DNA from: Promicromonospora sp042731755
GTDB lineage: Bacteria > Actinomycetota > Actinomycetes > Actinomycetales > Cellulomonadaceae
Length of the DNA: 64,000 bases
Direction: 5' to 3'
Assembly: GCF_042731755.1 (NCBI RefSeq)
Contig: NZ_JBHWLR010000001.1
Span: forward strand, 124,001-188,000
In this document: positions 58,175 through 64,000 of the stretch, in pieces
Layout: each line of letters begins with the position of its first letter
Position numbering within the stretch: position 1 is the first letter of the stretch
Notes under the pieces: model-generated
Seen by the model: only the letters and a program-made list of their open reading frames with translations
Told to the model about the DNA's origin: nothing
Databases searched by the model: none
Translations under genes and position numbers: made by a program

Positions 58175-60011
58175 GGAACTGGTCCGGCCGCAGCGCGCGC
58201 GACACGATCCGGGTGTCGCCGATCCAGCCGTAGAAGCCCTGCCCGTACTTCTCCGCCGACTGGGTGCCGCCGATGGCGAACGGCTTGCCCAGCGTCGAGA
58301 TGCCGCGCGACTCCTCGGCGGCGTTGCGCACGATCTTCGAGCCGTCGACGTACATCACCGTGTGCCGGCCGTCGTTGACGAGCGCGACGTGCATCCAACG
58401 GCCCACCGGGATGGCGTGGCTCCAGGAGGTCGGGTCGGCGTCGACGGGCACGGGGTAGACGACGAACTGCAGGAACCGCTCGCCCGACAGGTTCAGGCTG
58501 CACGTCGGCTCGTCGTCGGACCAGCCGCTGTGCTTGCCGGCGTCGCCCGCGCGGCCCTCCCAGCTGAGGATGCCCATCCAGGAGTGGTCGCCCTCGAAGG
58601 GCTCGGGCAGCTTGAGGAACGTCTCGATCGTGTACCCGGACTCGAACGTCGCGCTGTTGACGGGCGCGTTCGGGCCGGTGCGCAGCACGGCGCCGCGGTC
58701 GGGTCCCTTGCCGCCGTCGAACCGCAGGCTCGCCCGCGCGGGCTGGGCGTCGTGGTGCTCGGCCGACCAGGTCAGCGCCTCCGGGGCGCTGGAGTGCAGG
58801 AGCTGCGAGGTCAGGTCGTTGCCGTTGCCCGTGAGGTCGCGGGCCACGGTGCCGGGTGCGACGGGTGCGCCGTCCGACCCCGCGGAGGCGAGCCCGGCGG
58901 CGTCGAACCGCCAGTACGCGACCGTGCCGCGCGGCATCACGGCCGACGGCGGCAGCGGGGCCGGTAGCACCGGCGGCGCGAACGCGGCGAACCGCTCGTC
59001 GAAGTCGATCTCCACGGTGAACCGGTCCACGTCGCCGCTGAGCTCGACGTGCTCCGCCTCCAGGGGCGTGGGGTCGCCCTTGGCGAGCAGCCAGGGCGAG
59101 AAGGTCTCGACGTCGATCACGCCGCGCACCAGGTCGAAGCTGTAGTAGCGCACCATGCCGGCGCCGCCGTAGTAGCGGTCCTGGTAGTTGGTGATGTGCA
59201 GGTGGACGGCGTTGCCGGCGTCGTTCGTGAGCGTGGTGCGGCCGGACGGCCAGTAGTGCCCGCCGAGCGCGAGGAAGATCTGGTCGTTGCCCTTGATGAG
59301 GCGGTCCCACAGGCGCTGGCCGTTGTCGGACAGGTGGGCCTTGCCGTCGTCCTCGGCCCAGACGAGGTCGTGCGTGGTCAGGATCGCCGGCAGGGCGGCG
59401 TGGTCGTCCAGCACGCCCTGCGTCCAGGCGAGCCCGGCGTCGGACAGGCGCCAGTCCAGCGCCAGGACCAGCCACTCCCGGCCGCCGCCGCGGACCACGT
59501 GGAAGCTGTTGTACCCGTCGGGGGAGGAGCCGCCGTACGTCTCCATCCGCGAGAACCGCTGCGGCCCGAAGGTGCGCAGGTACGGCGAGTCGCCGCGTTG
59601 GTCGTCGCCGCTGACGTCGTGGTTGCCGGCCAGCACGCTGTACGGCAGGCGGCCGGCGGCGTCGAACGCACGGCTCGCCGCACGCATCTCGGTCTCGGTA
59701 CCGTGCTCGGTCACGTCGCCGAGCTGCGTCATGAACACGATGTTGTCCTGCGCGCGCTCGCGCACCAGGTGCCGCAGCGTCGCGCGGACGGGCTCGGCGT
59801 CGGAGCCGCCGTCGTCCAGCAGGTACTGCGTGTCGGGCAGGACGGCGACGGTGAACCGCGCGGCCGCCGCGTCCGGGCGACCGCCTTTCGAGGAGGCCGA
59901 CGACGGCGCGGCTGCCGCCGACGTCGTGCCGGCGGCCGCGGCTGCCGCCGAGAGAACGGGGACGGCCGCTGCCGCCTGGAGCAGGGAGCGGCGAGAGAGC
60001 TTGTTTTCCAC
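58155..60011 (-). CDS. Tat-exported metallophosphoesterase fused to a LamG/concanavalin-type domain
   Basis: 618 residues. Twin-arginine signal MENKLSRRSLLQAAAAV, cleaved in the Ala-rich run near residue 36. Calcineurin-like phosphoesterase (about 50-330): VAVLPDTQY, QLGDVTEHG, GNHD, LTTHD and GGHYWPSG supply the metal ligands. Residues about 365-618 form a LamG-like beta-sandwich: AYWRFDAAG, SGYTIETFLKLP, WMHVALVNDGRHTVMYVDG. It would act on an extracellular phosphate ester while binding sugar or protein via the LamG part. Monocistronic. Confidence 0.87.
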   Translation of the reverse strand: MENKLSRRSLLQAAAAVPVLSAAAAAAGTTSAAAAPSSASSKGGRPDAAAARFTVAVLPDTQYLLDDGGSDAEPVRATLRHLVRERAQDNIVFMTQLGDVTEHGTETEMRAASRAFDAAGRLPYSVLAGNHDVSGDDQRGDSPYLRTFGPQRFSRMETYGGSSPDGYNSFHVVRGGGREWLVLALDWRLSDAGLAWTQGVLDDHAALPAILTTHDLVWAEDDGKAHLSDNGQRLWDRLIKGNDQIFLALGGHYWPSGRTTLTNDAGNAVHLHITNYQDRYYGGAGMVRYYSFDLVRGVIDVETFSPWLLAKGDPTPLEAEHVELSGDVDRFTVEIDFDERFAAFAPPVLPAPLPPSAVMPRGTVAYWRFDAAGLASAGSDGAPVAPGTVARDLTGNGNDLTSQLLHSSAPEALTWSAEHHDAQPARASLRFDGGKGPDRGAVLRTGPNAPVNSATFESGYTIETFLKLPEPFEGDHSWMGILSWEGRAGDAGKHSGWSDDEPTCSLNLSGERFLQFVVYPVPVDADPTSWSHAIPVGRWMHVALVNDGRHTVMYVDGSKIVRNAAEESRGISTLGKPFAIGGTQSAEKYGQGFYGWIGDTRIVSRALRPDQFLTARSR

Positions 60012-60216
60012 GGGTCAGATCGTGGCGGCGCCGTCTGGCGCCGGGGTGACGGGCGGCCGAACGGCGGCTGACGATTGGGCTGGACGGCCGTGGGGTCTGT
60101 AGGGGGCGCGCGGGTTCCGCGCGCGGCGACCACCCGCCGAACGTAGCCTCTGAGCACGTTCGGACCCCGACGACGGGAGTGCGCGTGGCGACACACAGCG
60201 GTGCGGGGGCGCACCG

Positions 60217-61050
60217 ATGAGCGCCGTGGGCGACGCGATCGCGCAGTTCTTCTCGGCGGACGACCTCGACGGCTGGGACGTCGTCCTCGCCGTCCTGACC
60301 CTGCTGGCCACCTGGCTGGCGACCCGGTACGCGCGCCGCGCGGCGCTCGCGGCGACAGCGCGGATCAAGGGGCTGCACCCGCAGGTCCGGGACGCGATCG
60401 TGCGTGCCGTGCACTACCTCGTGCTGCTCGCGGGCATCGGCGTCGCGCTCGGGTTCCTCGGCGCGCAGACCCAGCCGATCCTCACCGTGGTGGTCGTGGT
60501 CGGCATCGTGCTGGTCCTGACGGTGCGCGGCCTGGCCGACAACTTCGGCGCCGGGATCGTGCTGCAGACCAGGATGCCGGTCGTGGTGGGCGACGAGATG
60601 GCGTTCGGCTCGTGGGTGGGCACCGTCAAGGAGCTCAACAACCGCACCGTGGTCCTGGAGACGTACGACGGCGTGCGCGTGCACGTGCCCAACTCCCTGG
60701 TGATCTCTGAGCCGCTCGTGAACGGCTCCGCGCCCGGTGCGCGCCGCAGCGAGATCGAAGTGCGGCTCGCGGACCTGCGCGACGACGAGACAGACGGCGT
60801 GCTGCTAGCCGTGTCGGCCGTGCCCGGCGTGCTGCCCGCCCCGCCGCCGGACGTGCTGTACGTGGCCGCCGACCCGGCGCGCACGACGCTCCGGCTGCGG
60901 TTCTGGCACGCCCCGACGGAGGGGACCGCCGTGTCGTCGGCGGTCGTCGCCGCCCTGGGTACCGCGCTCCGCCCGCGCGCCGCGGCCTGGGCGGTGGACG
61001 CGCCCCCGCCCGCGGACGTCGAGCGACGGGTCCCGCCGCCGGCCCTGTGA
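60217..61050 (+). CDS. Small-conductance mechanosensitive channel (MscS family)
   Basis: 277 residues. Three membrane helices (about 20-40, 65-85, 90-110), the last leading into the pore-lining segment VRGLADNFGAGIVLQTRM. The MscS beta domain follows: VVVGDEMAFGSWVGTVKELNNRTVVLETYDGVRVHVPNSLV, with PNS typical. An alpha/beta C-terminal domain ends the chain. It releases solutes on hypo-osmotic shock. GGGGGCGCACCG precedes ATG 60217. Next gene follows after 75 bp. Confidence 0.87.
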   Translation: MSAVGDAIAQFFSADDLDGWDVVLAVLTLLATWLATRYARRAALAATARIKGLHPQVRDAIVRAVHYLVLLAGIGVALGFLGAQTQPILTVVVVVGIVLVLTVRGLADNFGAGIVLQTRMPVVVGDEMAFGSWVGTVKELNNRTVVLETYDGVRVHVPNSLVISEPLVNGSAPGARRSEIEVRLADLRDDETDGVLLAVSAVPGVLPAPPPDVLYVAADPARTTLRLRFWHAPTEGTAVSSAVVAALGTALRPRAAAWAVDAPPPADVERRVPPPAL

Positions 61051-61125
61051 CGCGCGGATCGCGCCGCCGGGTGCGACGATCAAAAGGCGGGGGAGACAGA
61101 CCGTCCAGGAGGATGAGGATCACCG

Positions 61126-61611
61126 ATGACCACGTTCACCGTCTGGAAGTTCGACGACCCCGAGGGCGCACAGGCCGCGGCCGGGAACCTCAAGCAGGCC
61201 GCGTCGGAGGGGCTCATCACGGTGGTCGACCACGCCGTGGTGTCCTGGCCCGTCGGGCAGGCGACCCCGACGACCAAGCAGGCCCACGAGAACGAGTGGC
61301 GCGGCACGGGTTGGGGTGCGTTCTGGGGGCTGCTCCTGGGCACGCTGTTCTTCATGCCGCTCATCGGCGCCGCCGCCGGCGCGGCGATCGGCGCCCTGGC
61401 CAAACATACGGAGGCGGTGGGCATCGACCGCAACCAGCTCGAGACGATCCGGGAGCAGGTCACGGTCGGCACGTCGGCGCTGTTCGCCGTGACGCAGGAC
61501 GGCGACATCGACCGGGTGGGCGAACGGTTCCACGGCATGCGGGGCAAGCTGATCGCGACCAACCTCACCGAGGCGGAGCGATCGACGCTGCTGGAGACAT
61601 TCGGAAGCTGA
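61126..61611 (+). CDS. DUF1269 membrane protein
   Basis: 161 residues. DUF1269 pattern: VWKFDDPEGAQAAAGNLKQA, HAVVSWPVGQATPTTKQAHE, then two short hydrophobic segments with a Gly/Ala-rich middle (FWGLLLGTLFFMPLIGAAAGAAIGAL) and a C-terminal HTVGTSALFAVTQDGDID-like strand. Members are putative membrane-associated proteins of unknown role. AGGAGG lies 13 nt before ATG 61126. It may be co-transcribed with the MscS gene. It ends just before the second contig join. Confidence 0.82.
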   Translation: MTTFTVWKFDDPEGAQAAAGNLKQAASEGLITVVDHAVVSWPVGQATPTTKQAHENEWRGTGWGAFWGLLLGTLFFMPLIGAAAGAAIGALAKHTEAVGIDRNQLETIREQVTVGTSALFAVTQDGDIDRVGERFHGMRGKLIATNLTEAERSTLLETFGS

Positions 61612-61629
61612 CGCCCCGCCGCCCGGCGT

Positions 61630-61780
61630 CGGAAGGGGGGGGGGGGGGGGGTGTGTGGGGGGGGGGGGGGGAAAAACCCCCACTTGCGTGGGGTGTGGGG
61701 NNNNNNNNNNTTGGGAACTGCCGCCCCCCCCCCTCAGTGAGGGGAGGGGGGGTGCCTGTTTTTTGGGGGGCCAAAAGAAC
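61630..61780. other. Assembly gap (10 N, 61701-61710) and G/C homopolymer junk
   Basis: Runs of G (61636-61671) and C around ten Ns, with atypical TTTTTTGGGGGG text downstream, mark two poor-quality contig ends. Nothing coding can be supported between 61612 and 61868. Confidence 0.92.
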
Positions 61781-61881
61781 ACCCACTCCTACGTTCGATG
61801 GCGGCTCGGACATCAGCCGTCCGGCGTCCGGCGGGGGTCGTGGCGCCGGCAGTGTCAGTGGGTGCCCGTACGGTGCGGCGC

Positions 61882-62382
61882 ATGAGCATGATCGGCGAGT
61901 ACATGCGCCTGGCGCCGCACGACCTGGATGTGGCGTTGGCAGATCCCGAGTCGGTACGCGACCTCATCGACGAGCTGTGGGACCTGGAGGACGAGGGCGC
62001 CGAGCCGGACGCGCGTCTGATGGATGTCGACAAGGCGTGGCACGGGCTGGCGTTCGTCCTGGAGCGGGCCGGCGTGCCGACCGCCGTCGTCCACGGGGAC
62101 GCGCGCGTGCCGGGCGCGGACGACTGGGGGTACGGCCCGCCGTCGTGGCTGAGCGCGGAGCGGGTCGCGGAGCTGTCGGCGGCGCTCCGGGGTCTCGACG
62201 TCGACGCCGTCGTGGGTGCCGTGCCGGCCGCCGTCCTCGTCGCGGCCGAGGTCTACCCGCTGAGCCTGTGGGCCGCCGACTCGGACTGGCGGGGCTATCT
62301 CGCCGGCCACCTCAAGCGGCTCACGGACTTCTTCGCCGAGGCCGCCGACGCCGGGATGGGCATGCTCGTCTGGATCGACTGA
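61882..62382 (+). CDS. DUF1877 (YfbM-like) protein
   Basis: 166 residues. DUF1877 opens with MSMIGEYMRL and has LMDVDKAWHGLAFVL, the family's most conserved segment, and a C-terminal helix LKRLTDFFAEAADAGMGMLVWID. The role of this cytoplasmic family is unknown. A TACGGT box (61869-61874) ends 7 nt before ATG 61882 and no ribosome site is present, so the mRNA is probably leaderless. ATG 61888 is a second option. The gene is intact although the upstream contig join is poor. Confidence 0.82.
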   Translation: MSMIGEYMRLAPHDLDVALADPESVRDLIDELWDLEDEGAEPDARLMDVDKAWHGLAFVLERAGVPTAVVHGDARVPGADDWGYGPPSWLSAERVAELSAALRGLDVDAVVGAVPAAVLVAAEVYPLSLWAADSDWRGYLAGHLKRLTDFFAEAADAGMGMLVWID

Positions 62383-62481
62383 GCCGTCCATTCCTCGCGC
62401 TTAGAGGTGGCTCCGTGAATTGTCCAGCCGAAACGGCAAAGAATGCGTTGACGCAATGTGTTCTGCCTTCCGCGCAAACGA

Positions 62482-62519
62482 ACGAACTCCCCTCGCGGAA
62501 TGCCGCGAGGGGAGTTCGT
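62482..62519. terminator. Strong terminator hairpin between DUF1877 gene and small peptide gene
   Basis: A 17-bp perfect stem: ACGAACTCCCCTCGCGG (62482-62498) with its complement (62503-62519), loop AATG. It lies 100 bp after the DUF1877 stop and 77 bp after the small-peptide stop on the opposite strand, so it can serve both. Confidence 0.85.
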
Positions 62520-62595
62520 CTGCTGGGGGAGTGATTCCAGCTCCGCTACCGGTAGGCCCTGGACGGGACTACCGAATCAGCGGTGTCGCACCAGG

Positions 62596-62679
62596 TCAGA
62601 GACCCAGGAGCTGCAGGATCTGCTCAAGGGTGCAGCCCAGGTTGTCCAGCAGGTGCGAGATGATGTCGATGAGGCTCAC
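62596..62679 (-). CDS. 27-residue amphipathic/hydrophobic small peptide
   Basis: GTG 62679 to TGA 62596. It opens MSLIDIISHLLDNLG, has one Cys (residue 16) and ends EQILQLLGL. Twelve of 27 residues are Leu or Ile, spaced to give one hydrophobic face of a helix, with a net acidic charge (Asp5, Asp12, Glu19). AAAGGA lies 9 nt upstream; a promoter TTGCAG-17 nt-TAACGT is upstream and a strong hairpin lies downstream. A complete expression unit supports translation. It could be a secreted or membrane-active peptide, a toxin or a signal; no homologue is recognised. Confidence 0.6.
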   Translation of the reverse strand: MSLIDIISHLLDNLGCTLEQILQLLGL

Positions 62680-62750
62680 GTGTGCGAGTCCTTTCACAAA
62701 AGGGGATCACCAGATGATGTCCGGTGAGTCGAACGGTGTTCGCGTTCCAT

Positions 62751-62779
62751 ACGTTAAGTAGGCGACACGGACACTGCAA
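62751..62779 (-). promoter_or_regulatory. Promoter of the small peptide gene
   Basis: On the minus strand: TTGCAG (plus 62774-62779), 17 nt, TAACGT (plus 62751-62756). It gives a leader of about 65 nt before the GTG. The region is clearly less GC-rich than the surrounding genes. Confidence 0.5.
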
Positions 62780-62847
62780 CGTGAAAGGGATATTGGCGTG
62801 TAAAGCGCGAAATGATTCCCGCTGTGATAGCGGCGGTGCGCTCCGTC

Positions 62848-63552
62848 TCAGCGGGCCTCGAGGACGACGAAGAGGAAGCAGATGAACGCGGTCCGCTCTC
62901 CGTTCGCGATGCGTGGCGGGAGGAGCTCGGCCGGCGTGTCCGGGGACGGCGGGGGCTCGGCGATGGACGCGATGTCGAATCCCGCGGCGGTGAAGGCGTC
63001 GATCATCGCGTGCAGGGGCCGGTGCCAGTAGGTCAGCGTCCCTGGCTGGCCCGCGAAGTCGTACTCTTCCGAGAACTGCCGGACGGCGAAGTAGTCCTCC
63101 TTCGGAAAGTTGAAGGGGCGCACGAGCGGGTGGTTGACCGAGAGGATGAGCCGGCCGCCCGGCTTGAGGACCCGGTGCAGCTCGGTCAGCGGCGTCTGCC
63201 AGTCCTCGAGGTAGTGCAGGACGAGCGAGGAGACGACGTCGTCGAAGGTGTCGTCGGCGTAGGGCAGCGGCTGGGCGAGGTCTGCCACGGTCAGCGGGAC
63301 ATCGTCGCCGAGCCTGCGGCGGGCGAGCTCGATCATCGAGGGGCTCCCGTCGAACCCGGTCATCTCGGCGCCGCGGTCACGCAGCTCGGCGGACAGCGGT
63401 CCGGAGCCACAGCCGGCGTCGAGGATCTTGCGCCCGCGCACGTCGCCCGCGAGGCGGACCATGGCCGGTCGTTCGTACCAGGCGTTGAGCAGGCTCCCGG
63501 AGTTCTCGGTGTCGTAGCTGGCTGCGAACTCGTCGTAGTGGTCGGCCTTCAT
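62848..63552 (-). CDS. Class I SAM-dependent methyltransferase
   Basis: 234 residues: KILDAGCGSGPLS (motif I, near residues 43-55), GFDGSPSMIELAR, FDDVVSSLVLHYLEDW (post-motif region) and VLKPGGRLILSVNHP (motif III). This is the Methyltransf_11/25 type seen in small-molecule and quinone methyltransferases; the NHPLVRPF and YFAVRQFSEEYDF segments are variable substrate-side parts. GAGGAT precedes ATG 63552, with a TAACTT box further upstream. Acceptor unknown. Confidence 0.88.
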   Translation of the reverse strand: MKADHYDEFAASYDTENSGSLLNAWYERPAMVRLAGDVRGRKILDAGCGSGPLSAELRDRGAEMTGFDGSPSMIELARRRLGDDVPLTVADLAQPLPYADDTFDDVVSSLVLHYLEDWQTPLTELHRVLKPGGRLILSVNHPLVRPFNFPKEDYFAVRQFSEEYDFAGQPGTLTYWHRPLHAMIDAFTAAGFDIASIAEPPPSPDTPAELLPPRIANGERTAFICFLFVVLEAR

Positions 63553-63733
63553 CGGATCCTCTTCGTCGGACGGTCCATGTCCCGCCTGAAGTTATCGGGA
63601 CGGATCGCCGTCCAGGCTTCCCGACCGAGCCCCTCCCTCAGGTGCGCTGGGTTCCTCCCGAACACACTCACGACTGCGAGGGGCAGATCCGTAAACCTCC
63701 ACAACGGCGGCTCAACTGGACTCGCACGCGCGC

Positions 63734-64000
63734 CTACCGGCCGGAGTACTCCTGTCGGGTCTCCGGGCTCGTCGATTCGTCCTGCCAGGTCAATGTCCAT
63801 TCGCCGGTGTTCATGGTGAGTCGGCGTCCGAACCCGAGCCACATCCCGTGCATGATGCGCCGGTCAGGTTCGATGACCAGCTGAAGTGCGCCGTGGAATG
63901 TCGTCCCCACATAGGGTCCGTCCGGTGCAGTGGCTTCACGCCACGTACCAGTGGCCACCGGTGGTTCAACTGTGAGTTCAAGATTGATCCTGGAGCGCGA
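63734..64000 (-). CDS. C-terminal part of an XRE/HTH-type regulator-like protein, 5' end beyond the window
   Basis: The last 88 codons are visible, with the frame open to the window edge. The text GTWREATAPDGPYVGTTFHG, ALQLVIEPDRRIMHGMWLGFG and MNTGEWTLTW matches the characteristic C-terminal domain of a group of actinobacterial XRE regulators. The N-terminal HTH is outside the window, so the assignment rests on that domain alone. It ends 180 bp before the methyltransferase start on the same strand. Confidence 0.55.
   Translation of the reverse strand, partial: SRSRINLELTVEPPVATGTWREATAPDGPYVGTTFHGALQLVIEPDRRIMHGMWLGFGRRLTMNTGEWTLTWQDESTSPETRQEYSGR

Noticed and set aside
62420..62761. Plus-strand frames of 89-113 codons over the terminator and small-peptide region
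   Set aside because: They cross a strong terminator hairpin, have no ribosome site and no domain, and oppose the better supported peptide gene.

Overview
This window looks like a chromosomal segment of a very GC-rich actinobacterium. Codons strongly favour G or C at the third position, GTG starts are frequent, two Tat-type signal peptides are visible, and the regulators (LuxR/STAND, ECF41-type sigma factor, XRE-NB-ARC-TPR) are of actinobacterial type. The load of secreted glycoside hydrolases with carbohydrate-binding modules suggests a soil polysaccharide degrader such as Promicromonosporaceae or Cellulomonadaceae; that placement is inference. Two 10-N scaffold joins (24995-25004 and 61701-61710) sit in G/C homopolymer junk, so annotation next to them is unreliable. 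I saw no rRNA, tRNA, CRISPR array, IS element or prophage.

Region by region. 1-8.5 kb: the start of poxB, a prenyltransferase-like protein, a secreted GH59 enzyme behind a promoter flanked by twin operators, a cation/proton antiporter, a 2H phosphoesterase and a sugar-type MFS transporter. 8.5-12.4 kb: a TetR regulator and a GH38 alpha-mannosidase, with two near-identical palindromic operators tying TetR, the transporter and the mannosidase into one regulon. 12.4-16 kb: LysR/SDR divergent pair, a methyltransferase and a small Cys/His-rich protein. 16-25 kb: a modular GH87 alpha-1,3-glucanase, GNAT, a DUF4190 membrane protein and a second GH59 enzyme. 25-30.3 kb: CGNR zinc-finger regulator, a phosphodiester glycosidase coupled to a GT2-GtrA protein, a Rid protein and a VOC protein. 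30.3-36.3 kb: GH78 rhamnosidase, a FAD-linked glycolate/lactate oxidase-like protein and an FMN-barrel protein.

36.3-40.9 kb: a translationally coupled amidohydrolase / MIP18-type / Zn-alcohol dehydrogenase operon, divergent from a GAF-Fis activator. This resembles the accessory half of actinobacterial propane monooxygenase loci, but no monooxygenase is present. 40.9-45.2 kb: a LuxR-type STAND regulator and an ECF41-type sigma factor cut off at its C-terminal SnoaL-like extension, followed by a short NmrA-like protein. 45.1-54.3 kb: four tandem paralogous XRE-NB-ARC-TPR proteins, each overlapping the next by ATGA, with an almost identical DNA-reading helix. This is the most unusual locus in the window. 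54.4-64 kb: arfB and a run of small housekeeping or unknown genes (DinB, NUDIX, YunG-like, Tat phosphoesterase-LamG, MscS, DUF1269, DUF1877), a 27-residue peptide gene with its own promoter, RBS and terminator, a methyltransferase and the tail of an XRE-like gene.

Two architectural themes recur. Tail-to-tail gene pairs are packed very tightly and often overlap. Seven genes have a TANNNT box ending 6-7 nt before the start codon, as expected for leaderless mRNAs.
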